From contig JAPLHL010000498.1 of assembly GCA_026389655.1 (NCBI GenBank), forward strand, positions 1 to 8,773: a stretch of DNA of 8,773 nt, in the 5' to 3' direction. This DNA comes from Chloroflexota bacterium (lineage in GTDB: Bacteria > Chloroflexota > Dehalococcoidia > GIF9 > UBA5629). Shown here in pieces: positions 1 to 5,767 of this stretch (its first letter is position 1; every line of letters begins with the position of its first letter). The notes under the pieces are model-generated. The model did no database searches. It was not told where the DNA came from and saw only the letters and a program-made list of their open reading frames with translations. The translations under genes were made by a program, and so were the position numbers.

Positions 1-662
1 ATGGTGTCGCTGAATGGGAAGATCCAGCCCGGCGGGCATGGTGTATGTATATGAATAAACCTGGTGCCTTCAATCGTGCGGGCTTTTTTGACTTTTTCAT
101 AAAGGTCCAGCGGGTAGGAAGCCGAGCAGGTTGCTACATACGGCAACCCGTGTGCTTCCATGATAGCAGTCATGTCTTTCTGGTATTGCTGTTTGCCTAA
201 AATCGGCGTGGTCCCAGATACCGCTCCCAGCGGAGTAGAGCCGGAACGCTGGTTGCCTGTGTTCATATAGCCTTCATTGTCATAGCAGATATAAATAAAG
301 TCCATCTGTCTCTCTGCAGCTCCGCTCAAAGACTGGATGCCGATATCATGTGTTCCCCCGTCCCCCGCAAACGCCAGTACGGTTATTCCTTTCTTGCCCA
401 AAGCCTTTAATCCTGCGACGAGTCCGGTAGCTGATGCGCCGGTGGAGGCGAAGGGTGTATTCACGCAGGGAACGTTAACCGCTGTAATCGGGTACATGCC
501 GTGCATAACCGTGGCGCAACTTGCAGGCACGGTCACGATGCACTGTCCCTCCAATGCCTTTAGTGTATGCCGGTAAGCAAGCGAGAGTGCACATCCGGGA
601 CAGGTCCGGTTGCCCGGTAAAATCCACTCCTGCTCAGTTAAGTTGACTGCGTTGGCTTTCAA
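1..662 (-). CDS. porB: Pyruvate:ferredoxin oxidoreductase, beta subunit (partial, C-terminus outside window)
   Basis: This is the thiamine-diphosphate-binding beta subunit of the four-subunit enzyme that oxidises pyruvate to acetyl-CoA and CO2, or runs in reverse, with ferredoxin. The 220 visible residues contain CPGC at 21-24 and further cysteines at 49 and 179, the spacing expected for the [4Fe-4S] cluster of this subunit. The TPP signature is GDGG at 100-103 followed by YDNEGYMNTG at 127-136. The family is usually about 290-310 residues, so roughly a quarter is cut off by the left edge. The start is a TTG 13 bp after the porA stop. I chose it because a GGAG ribosome site lies 8 nt upstream, homology begins at once, and the next in-frame ATG lies after the CPGC motif. 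It is the last visible gene of the por operon. Pyruvate is the likely substrate, but another 2-oxoacid cannot be excluded from sequence alone. Confidence 0.93.
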   Translation of the reverse strand, partial: MKANAVNLTEQEWILPGNRTCPGCALSLAYRHTLKALEGQCIVTVPASCATVMHGMYPITAVNVPCVNTPFASTGASATGLVAGLKALGKKGITVLAFAGDGGTHDIGIQSLSGAAERQMDFIYICYDNEGYMNTGNQRSGSTPLGAVSGTTPILGKQQYQKDMTAIMEAHGLPYVATCSASYPLDLYEKVKKARTIEGTRFIHIHTPCPPGWIFPFSDT

Positions 663-670
663 ATTAGTCT

Positions 671-674
671 CTCC
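671..674 (-). promoter_or_regulatory. Ribosome binding site for the TTG start of porB
   Basis: On the minus strand GGAG (within GGAGAGA) lies directly after the porA stop codon and 8 nt before TTG at 662. No ATG or GTG in the porB frame lies between the porA stop and this TTG, so this site decides the start. Confidence 0.6.
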
Positions 675-675
675 A

Positions 676-1896
676 CTATATCTGGCATATCCATTCGGGA
701 TAGTCTGGATTGATAACTATTTCCTTTAGAGATGATAGAGCCTTTTTAGTGGCCTCGACAAGTTCACGGGCTTTTACATCGCGTCCGCCAAGGCCCACTA
801 TGAAGTTCCTGATGGCGGCATTTATATAAGTTCCATAAAGGGCAGATTTGATCTCCGAGCAGGTCGCTCCTTCGGAACCGTAACTAATATTTTTATCAAA
901 GACTACTATGAGTTTTGACTTTCTCAATGCCTGTACCACTGCTGCCTTGGGGAATGGGCGGAAAACCCTGAGTCCGAGTACTCCTGCCTTTATTCCTTCT
1001 TCTCTCAGCATATCAGCGGCAACTATGGCCTCCATAGCCAGACTGCCCATCGCGACGATGGTTATTTCGGCATCCTCGTTGCGGTCCTCCCAGAACAGAT
1101 TGGCATAATCCCGTCCGAAAACCTGGTTGAACTCGCTGCCTGTCTTAAGTATCGTTTCCCTCGAGTTCTGCAAAGCTTCCTGCAGAAGGTATCTGAGCTC
1201 CATATATCCGTGACATAATTTGCCGTCAACACCGATGCGCGGGTTGGCGAACGTCACCAGATTGTAGTTTTTCGGGTTGGCAGGATCCAGGATAGTATGA
1301 GGTTTATATGGCGGCAGATACTTGTCTACGTCTTCTTGAGATGGAATGTCAACGGGCATCTCAGTATGGGAAAGTACATAGCCGTCATAGCAGACCATAA
1401 CCGGCACATAGACCTGTTCGGCTATGCGGTAAGCCTGAATAATAGTATCCATGATTTCCTGGTTGTTACGGCAATATAACTGTATCCAGCCTGTATCACG
1501 TTGCGATATCGAGTCCTGCTGATCATTGAGCACGTTCCATGGGGCGCCGAGAGCGCGGTTAACGCATGCCATCACTATGGGGAGACGTGCACCGGCTGCC
1601 CAGTGCAGCATTTCATGCATGTATGCCAAACCGTGAGAACTGGTGGCCGTGAACGCTCTTGCCCCAACCATGGAAGCAGACGTACAGACCGCCATGGCGC
1701 TATGTTCGCTTTCGACCGCAACGTATTCTGCCTGTAGCTCGCCCAGTTCCACATATTGGGATAGTTGCTCTGTAAGTGGCGTTTGAGGAGTTATAGGGTA
1801 AGCGGAGACCACTTGTATCCGGCTCAATTTTGCTGCATTAGCAGCGGCCTGGTTTCCATCCATTATGTGTATGTTGCTTTTCCTTTGCACTGCCAT
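676..1896 (-). CDS. porA: Pyruvate:ferredoxin oxidoreductase, alpha subunit
   Basis: This is the large alpha subunit, which supplies the pyrimidine side of the thiamine diphosphate site and contacts the 2-oxoacid. The 406-residue product shows the family hallmark YPITPQT at 33-39, the ESEHSAM segment at 62-68 and NDQQDSISQRDTGW at 124-137. A C-terminal transketolase-like domain starts near 275 and ends with GLGGRDV at 368-374. The length matches stand-alone PorA proteins (about 380-410). The frame is open upstream to 1974, but those codons lie inside porD. The ATG at 1896, 5 bp after the porD stop, is the sensible start and places the MDGNQAAA segment at 12-19 as in relatives. The ribosome site is weak (GCAGG region). 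Coupling to porD translation is likely. The sequence resembles PorA more than 2-oxoglutarate or indolepyruvate enzymes, but substrate assignment is inference. Confidence 0.95.
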   Translation of the reverse strand: MAVQRKSNIHIMDGNQAAANAAKLSRIQVVSAYPITPQTPLTEQLSQYVELGELQAEYVAVESEHSAMAVCTSASMVGARAFTATSSHGLAYMHEMLHWAAGARLPIVMACVNRALGAPWNVLNDQQDSISQRDTGWIQLYCRNNQEIMDTIIQAYRIAEQVYVPVMVCYDGYVLSHTEMPVDIPSQEDVDKYLPPYKPHTILDPANPKNYNLVTFANPRIGVDGKLCHGYMELRYLLQEALQNSRETILKTGSEFNQVFGRDYANLFWEDRNEDAEITIVAMGSLAMEAIVAADMLREEGIKAGVLGLRVFRPFPKAAVVQALRKSKLIVVFDKNISYGSEGATCSEIKSALYGTYINAAIRNFIVGLGGRDVKARELVEATKKALSSLKEIVINPDYPEWICQI

Positions 1897-1901
1897 AATA
1901 A

Positions 1902-2198
1902 TCAGCCTGCGTTTTTCTCTTCGTATACTATTGCTATTGCCTGTACCGGGCAAACCTCGGCGCAAATGCCGCATCCTTTGCAGTATTCCAGATTGATAGT
2001 GGGGGGGATACCTTTAGTTATAACTGCCTCGGGACAATAAAGCCAGCATTGGAAACACGTGGGTTTATTCAACTTTGATGCCGTGCATTTATTGGCATCG
2101 ATCACCGGCATATGTGTTCGCCATTCCCCGGTCCGGCCTGCTTCGCCTATACCGGGTGATGATTCATCGCATATATGGTTACAATCACGGGTTCCCAT
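1902..2198 (-). CDS. porD: Pyruvate:ferredoxin oxidoreductase, delta (ferredoxin-like) subunit
   Basis: This is the 2x[4Fe-4S] ferredoxin-like subunit that carries electrons from the TPP/beta-subunit site to external ferredoxin. With the ATG at 2198 it has 98 residues. The N-terminal part has the GRTGEWRTHMPVI stretch (22-34) that precedes the clusters in PorD proteins. The second cluster motif is canonical: cysteines at 73, 76, 79 and 83 followed by proline. The first is unusual: cysteines 38, 48, 51 and 55, that is C-x9-C-x2-C-x3-CP instead of C-x2-C-x2-C-x3-CP. Two further cysteines lie at 6 and 10. A TTG at 2207, only 1 bp after the porG stop, is an alternative start. I prefer the ATG because the AGGT ribosome-site-like sequence then has a normal 9-nt spacing. 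The gene sits between porG and porA in a Thermotoga/archaeal-style GDAB order. Confidence 0.93.
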   Translation of the reverse strand: MGTRDCNHICDESSPGIGEAGRTGEWRTHMPVIDANKCTASKLNKPTCFQCWLYCPEAVITKGIPPTINLEYCKGCGICAEVCPVQAIAIVYEEKNAG

Positions 2199-2208
2199 TT
2201 TATTCAAC

Positions 2209-2799
2209 CTATTTTGCCAATTTAGTTATTTCGTAAGTTTTATTAATTGCGGAAAGGTTAATGTCCACCGTATTTTTGGAGAACCTCTCACGGATCACTT
2301 TCTCAAGTGTAGGTAAATCCACTATTTTTGTGGCACGCAAAAGCGCACCAAGTATTGCTGTATTTACAATAACCAGACCGGCTACTATCAATCCGAGGTC
2401 CTGGCAAACCTTGGTCGCATCCGCTGTGGCGACATTGAATTCACCCTTGACGCCAAGCTCCTTTGGTGAAAGCGGGGAATTGATTATCATCCAACCTTTT
2501 GCGCCCAATCCCTGGAACACATCCGGGTATTTGAGTAATGTATGGTCTAGTACTACAACAATATCGGGATTCTCAACTTGTGAGACTACCATAATCGGTT
2601 CGCTGGATATTCTGGTCGAAGCGCTGACGGGAGCGCCCCGTCTCTCAGCCCCGAATGACGGTGCTGCCGTAACACCCCGGTATCCTTTGACGAAGGCTGC
2701 CTGGGCTATAATTTTGGCTGCTGTAATTGCCCCTTGCCCACCACGCCCATGCCATCTGATTTCAAGCGGCCTGTTGTTGAGGGAAGATTTCTGCGCCAT
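2209..2799 (-). CDS. porG: Pyruvate:ferredoxin oxidoreductase, gamma subunit
   Basis: This is the gamma subunit, the domain III equivalent of single-chain pyruvate:ferredoxin oxidoreductase, which helps hold CoA and the complex together. The 196 residues show the signature RWHGRGGQG at 15-23, FGAERRGAP at 49-57, a DHTLL segment near 85-89 and a VNTAILGALL helix at 145-154, all typical of the POR/KOR gamma family. The length is normal (about 180-200). The start is an ATG at 2799; only a weak AGAAGTGA-like ribosome site precedes it. It is the first gene of the porGDAB operon. The porD start follows within a few bases of its stop, so the subunits are probably co-translated. A candidate promoter and an inverted repeat lie in the 83-bp gap upstream. 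Confidence 0.94.
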   Translation of the reverse strand: MAQKSSLNNRPLEIRWHGRGGQGAITAAKIIAQAAFVKGYRGVTAAPSFGAERRGAPVSASTRISSEPIMVVSQVENPDIVVVLDHTLLKYPDVFQGLGAKGWMIINSPLSPKELGVKGEFNVATADATKVCQDLGLIVAGLVIVNTAILGALLRATKIVDLPTLEKVIRERFSKNTVDINLSAINKTYEITKLAK

Positions 2800-2839
2800 A
2801 AATTAATTCACTTCTGAGTGCTGCAATATGCAACAAAGA

Positions 2840-2859
2840 TATATGTTAACTCGCATATA
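2840..2859. repeat. Inverted repeat over the candidate por promoter -10
   Basis: The 6-bp arms TATATG (2840-2845) and CATATA (2854-2859) flank an 8-bp spacer. The repeat covers the proposed -10 hexamer of the por operon and could be an operator. The arms are short and AT-rich, so chance is a real alternative. Confidence 0.3.
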
Positions 2860-2872
2860 GATCGTATGTCAA
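2843..2872 (-). promoter_or_regulatory. Candidate sigma-70-type promoter for porGDAB
   Basis: On the minus strand a perfect TTGACA (2872-2867) is followed, after 18 bp, by TAACAT (2848-2843), a 4/6 match to TATAAT. It lies 44 bp upstream of the porG ATG, in the only gap before the operon. The -35 is strong and the -10 is weak, so this is tentative; porG could instead be read through from the metallopeptidase gene. Confidence 0.35.
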
Positions 2873-2882
2873 AAAAGATCTG

Positions 2883-3653
2883 TTACCGGGCGAATGTTGC
2901 TGCCGTTTTTAGTTCGTCCTCATGTATGACAAGCCATTTCCTGTACTTCCGCCATTCGGGGCAGAACCTGGCAAGGAAGTCCCAGAATTTCTTCGAGTGG
3001 TCCATATGTTTAAAATGGGCCAGTTCATGCATGATGACGTAGTCTACTACGGCTTCAGGCGCCATTAACAGTTTCCAGTTGATCGACAGGTTTCCCATAG
3101 GGGAGGCGCTGGCCCAGCGTTTCCTCTGTCCCCGTATGACGATTTTGTTGTAGCGGAGGCCCATTTCAGTCTGAAATCTGTCGGCCTTCTCCTTGAAGAC
3201 GAATGCTGCCTGACTCCTATACCAGTCTTCGAGGATCTTTGCCCTGCCGCGTGTTCCCGGTCCGCAGGAAATGAATAACCTGTTATCTTTGAGGTAAGCC
3301 GGCCTGCTTTGCTGCCCGTCCTTTATTACAACTACCTCGATCATTTTGTCCATGTACCTGATCTTTTCCCCGTGATCGACTTCTTTCCTGAAAAGCGGTA
3401 TCTGCATTGGCCTTCTACCGGGGAGGTGACGTAGTATCCAGCCTGATTTCTTTGCAAGGATGTCATTAATCTGTTCAGACTTATATCTTTTAGGAACGAT
3501 CACTATCAGACCGGAGTCGTTGTGTATCTCAAGCCTGATTCCCCTGATTCGGGGACTCTGCTTGAGAACGTAGTCGACCTTCCTTCCCTGCAGCGTTATT
3601 TCGTGCTGGCCGATGATGGCCAGGCGGCCTGGCGGTTTAATTTTCATACACAT
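2883..3653 (-). CDS. YgjP-type (DUF45, SprT-like) zinc metallopeptidase
   Basis: This is a predicted cytoplasmic zinc-dependent peptidase of the YgjP/DUF45 family (M48-like), about 230-260 residues long as here (256). Visible features are an N-terminal beta-rich region with RGIRLEI at 37-43 and VIVPKRY at 51-57, and the family block RKRWASAS at 177-184. The zinc site is HELAH at 209-213 with the third ligand H219 (in HMDHSKKFW), followed by CPEWRKYRKWL at 231-241. Relatives usually read RWGSCS where this protein has RWASAS, so a conserved cysteine position is alanine here. The start is an ATG at 3653; a second ATG at 3647 fits equally well and neither has a clear ribosome site. The gene lies just upstream of the por operon on the same strand, and no functional link is evident. 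The physiological substrate of this family is not known to me. Confidence 0.9.
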   Translation of the reverse strand: MCMKIKPPGRLAIIGQHEITLQGRKVDYVLKQSPRIRGIRLEIHNDSGLIVIVPKRYKSEQINDILAKKSGWILRHLPGRRPMQIPLFRKEVDHGEKIRYMDKMIEVVVIKDGQQSRPAYLKDNRLFISCGPGTRGRAKILEDWYRSQAAFVFKEKADRFQTEMGLRYNKIVIRGQRKRWASASPMGNLSINWKLLMAPEAVVDYVIMHELAHFKHMDHSKKFWDFLARFCPEWRKYRKWLVIHEDELKTAATFAR

Positions 3654-3683
3654 AGTGTATTTTTCGTGAACTTCTTGTACAAA

Positions 3684-3710
3684 TTGACAGTTGTGCGCTA
3701 TTGATATCAG
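3684..3710 (+). promoter_or_regulatory. Weak candidate promoter for the nucleotidyltransferase gene
   Basis: TTGACA at 3684-3689 is followed after 15 bp by TATCAG (3705-3710), a 4/6 match to TATAAT. The position, about 50 bp upstream of the start in a divergent intergenic region (3654-3758), is suitable, but the spacing is short. The same region must also hold the start of transcription for the minus-strand metallopeptidase gene, for which I see no convincing site. Confidence 0.25.
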
Positions 3711-3758
3711 GTTGTCGCTGGCGTAAACTTCTAACTTAATAAAGGGAGTGATAATGCC

Positions 3759-4454
3759 GTGAAGTGCTTGATACTTGCCAGTGGATTTGGTACCAGGATG
3801 TATCCGTTGACGTTAAACTATGCGAAAGCTTTGTTGCCCTACAAGAGCAAGGCGATGATCGATCATATTGTAGATAAAATTCCACAGGAAATTGAAATAC
3901 TGGTAAACGTCAATAAAAAATTCGAAGCTGACTTTCTTGAATGGCAAAGGCAGAAAAAAAGAAAAATAACCATTTGTGTAGAAAATGTTCATTCGGAAAA
4001 AGAGATGCTTGGCGCCGTGGGGGCCCTGAATTACTGGATTAAAAACAAAGATATAAGGGAAGACCTGCTGTTGTTCGGCAGCGATAACTATTTCGAATTT
4101 GATCTATCCTCTTTCATTGCCGCTTTTAACGGAAAAAATGCTTTAATCGCTGTGTATGATGTAGGCGATCCTTCTAAAGCTACCCAATATGGTGTGGTGA
4201 AATTAAAGGGACGGCGCATTATTGAACTGGAAGAGAAGCCTGCTAATCCCAGGTCCAGCCTGGTATCGACAGCCTGCTGGGTACTACCGTCAACGGTATT
4301 CCCGTTTATTGCAGAGTTCTGCCGGGGAACCACGAGAGATAACCTTGGCAATTTCATCACGTATCTCAGTGACAGAGATGAGGTATATGCTTACCCGTTC
4401 AAGGAAACATGGATAGACATAGGTAACCTGGAGATATACCATGCGACTAAATAA
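3759..4454 (+). CDS. Sugar-phosphate nucleotidyltransferase (NTP_transferase family, RmlA/GlmU-like)
   Basis: This predicted cytoplasmic enzyme would transfer a nucleotidyl group from an NTP to a sugar 1-phosphate or similar phosphate. The 231 residues form one Rossmann-like catalytic domain. The nucleotide-binding signature is LASGFGTRMYPLT at 6-18, with the catalytic-type lysine in NYAKALLP (20-27); relatives usually have PK, here AK. The metal-binding aspartate is D109 in GSDN. QYGVV at 143-147, EEKP at 158-161 and a final WIDIG at 218-222 are typical of RmlA-like enzymes. There is no C-terminal beta-helix or acyltransferase domain, so this is a minimal stand-alone version. The start is GTG at 3759, with GGGAG (3744-3748) 10 nt upstream. 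A nearer ATG at 3754 opens only a two-codon frame. The sugar and nucleotide specificity cannot be told from sequence, and no sugar-pathway genes flank it. Confidence 0.88.
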   Translation: MKCLILASGFGTRMYPLTLNYAKALLPYKSKAMIDHIVDKIPQEIEILVNVNKKFEADFLEWQRQKKRKITICVENVHSEKEMLGAVGALNYWIKNKDIREDLLLFGSDNYFEFDLSSFIAAFNGKNALIAVYDVGDPSKATQYGVVKLKGRRIIELEEKPANPRSSLVSTACWVLPSTVFPFIAEFCRGTTRDNLGNFITYLSDRDEVYAYPFKETWIDIGNLEIYHATK

Positions 4455-4540
4455 GATTGAGCTTGCTCATTTTCTGAATAGGGACTGTTACTGTAGAATG
4501 AATGTAAACAGAATATATGGTGCTCTTATATCAGTAAATC

Positions 4541-4546
4541 AGGGGG
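4541..4546 (+). promoter_or_regulatory. Strong ribosome binding site of the GerW-like gene
   Basis: AGGGGG lies 7 nt before the ATG at 4554. The rest of the gap between 4455 and 4553 shows no clear promoter or terminator; TAGAAT at 4494-4499 has no matching -35. Confidence 0.6.
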
Positions 4547-4553
4547 TAATTTA

Positions 4554-4916
4554 ATGGAAGATATTGAAAATATGGTTAAAACTACTATAAGCCAGATTGA
4601 GAAAGTGCTGAGCAGTAAAACTGTGGTTGGCGAGCCGATCACGGTAGGTGATACAACATTGATTCCGTTACTGAGTATGGGTTTTGGATTCGGCGCAGGG
4701 GGCGCTGGCAAAAGTGATGCTTCAGCACGGCCTGGAAGTGGTACGGGTGGTGCGGGCGGCATGAAGCCCATTGCTATTATTGTAGTGGATAAAGACGGCG
4801 TCAGGATCGAACCTATAAAGAGCAGCGTTGCCGCAGCGATCGAAAAACTGGGCGAAAAGGTCCCGGGAATAGTAGAGAAAATCGCTGATAAATGGGGTGA
4901 AAAGAAAAAGGAATAA
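4554..4916 (+). CDS. GerW (YtfJ)-family protein
   Basis: The 120-residue product belongs to the GerW/YtfJ family, named for a Bacillus germination protein but widespread in other anaerobes. Features in order are an N-terminal helix (1-21, VKTTISQIEKVL), the core motif VVGEPITVGDTTLIPLLSMG at 24-43, and a glycine-rich loop FGFGAGGAGKS with further Gly/Ala/Ser repeats (44-69). A beta strand, KPIAIIVVDKDGVRIEPI (71-88), follows, then an amphipathic helix and a lysine-rich end (KWGEKKKE). There is no signal peptide, so the protein is probably cytoplasmic. The length is slightly shorter than the 130-150 residues common in Firmicutes. The next gene, a DUF2953 protein, begins 6 bp after the stop, an arrangement also seen in Firmicutes. 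Because no other sporulation genes lie in the window, a role in germination should not be assumed. Confidence 0.88.
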   Translation: MEDIENMVKTTISQIEKVLSSKTVVGEPITVGDTTLIPLLSMGFGFGAGGAGKSDASARPGSGTGGAGGMKPIAIIVVDKDGVRIEPIKSSVAAAIEKLGEKVPGIVEKIADKWGEKKKE

Positions 4917-4922
4917 AAAGCT

Positions 4923-5504
4923 TTGGCGTTCCTTGTCATCGGCTTAGTCATTCTATTGCTCATAGTCCTGGCTCTCGTATTGCCTGTATACGTTGAGATG
5001 GCCCTCACGGTGCACGGGCGTGTTGATTGCAGGCTTCGTGTATTCTATTTTTTCCGGTTGCTTTGCTGGGAATTGGTCAGAAAAACGGCCAATAAGCAGG
5101 AGCACCGGGCTGCCGTAAAGGAAGAACGCAGTCATATCACATGGTCGCGTATCTACAGGGTCATTCAGGTCAGGGGTTTGTGGAACAGTATCTGGCTCCT
5201 TATAAAGCGGCTGGCCCACACCATTAAAATACACAGGCTCGAGTCCGATCTAAGAATCAGCCTGGGTGACGATTATTATACGGGTATGTGTATCGGGTTG
5301 CTGCTGCCGGCTGTATTGCTCTTAAACACGCAATTCTCCGGTGAACTTAAAATGCTTCCCGTTTTTGAAGAAGACCTCATGCTTGATGGCACTCTGACGG
5401 GAGTGGTTGCAGTAAGGCCTATTCGCATTCTGGCCCCGATGACGGCATTCATATTCTCTCAACCTGTCTGGAAAGCAGCGTGGATAATGGTCAGGGGAAA
5501 ATGA
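4923..5504 (+). CDS. DUF2953-type membrane protein
   Basis: The 193-residue product has an N-terminal membrane segment at about 4-22 (VIGLVILLLIVLALVLPVYV), followed by a largely soluble region. Segments such as LRVFYFFRLLCWEL (38-51), the linker rich in charged residues (53-75), LGDDYYTGMCIGLLLPAVLL (114-133) and the late DGTLTGVVAVRPIRIL (155-170) fit the DUF2953 family. The function of the family is unknown. The start is TTG at 4923, supported by an AAGGA ribosome site (4908-4912) lying across the end of the preceding gene. The next in-frame ATG (4998) would remove the membrane anchor. It is closely coupled to the GerW-like gene upstream (6 bp) and overlaps the next gene by 4 bp (ATGA). 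The soluble part may sit on the outer face of the membrane, but orientation is inference. Confidence 0.75.
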   Translation: MAFLVIGLVILLLIVLALVLPVYVEMALTVHGRVDCRLRVFYFFRLLCWELVRKTANKQEHRAAVKEERSHITWSRIYRVIQVRGLWNSIWLLIKRLAHTIKIHRLESDLRISLGDDYYTGMCIGLLLPAVLLLNTQFSGELKMLPVFEEDLMLDGTLTGVVAVRPIRILAPMTAFIFSQPVWKAAWIMVRGK

Positions 5505-5767
5505 AAAAAGAGATATTGACCGCCGAGGCGCCTGTTGTAATCGGTGATGTGACGCTTAAGCTGCTGGTAAAACAATCCATCTCATGGTTCACTATTAAAG
5601 GCGTGCTGTATTTTAACGTAATAAAACAACCGGTCTATGCGGTTTTATCCCGCCGGGGTAGCAGCAAAGTCCTGGACATGCTGGGCCAGGAGATATCTAT
5701 TCATCAGGTGAAGCTGGAATACCCGGGTCTTGACGTGGCTCCAGAAGAGGAAGAGTTTCTTCCCTGA
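5501..5767 (+). CDS. Small uncharacterised protein, third gene of the GerW-DUF2953 cluster
   Basis: I do not recognise a family for this 88-residue product. It starts with ATG overlapping the stop of the DUF2953 gene (ATGA, 5501-5504) and has AGGGG at 5493-5497 as ribosome site, a classic sign of translational coupling. An in-frame GTG at 5480 would add 7 residues but has poorer support. The protein has no signal peptide or cysteine. It appears to be mostly beta-strand (VVIGDVTLKLLV 12-23, FTIKGVLYFNVI 30-41, PVYAVLSRRG 44-53), followed by SSKVLDMLGQEISIHQVKLEYPGLD and an acidic tail EEEEFLP. The last 71 bp overlap, antisense, the end of the NYN nuclease gene. Its position suggests it works with the GerW-like and DUF2953 proteins. 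Confidence 0.65.
   Translation: MKKEILTAEAPVVIGDVTLKLLVKQSISWFTIKGVLYFNVIKQPVYAVLSRRGSSKVLDMLGQEISIHQVKLEYPGLDVAPEEEEFLP

Noticed and set aside
1897..1974. N-terminal extension of PorA rich in arginine
   Set aside because: These in-frame codons lie inside porD and encode no PorA-like sequence; the ATG at 1896 gives the normal family length.
2199..2207. TTG start for porD at 2207
   Set aside because: It leaves the AGGT ribosome-site-like sequence touching the start codon; ATG at 2198 has normal spacing. It remains possible.
2261..2806. Long plus-strand frame opposite porG
   Set aside because: It is the antisense shadow of a clearly conserved gene and its translation shows no recognisable domain.
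3654..3676. TTGTAC-17 bp-TACACT as a minus-strand promoter for the metallopeptidase gene
   Set aside because: The -35 matches only in TTG and the -10 touches the ATG, so transcription would start inside the gene.
4458..4473. Hairpin TGAG-CTTG-CTCA followed by TTTT after the nucleotidyltransferase gene
   Set aside because: The stem is only 4 bp and the T-run short, too weak to call a terminator.
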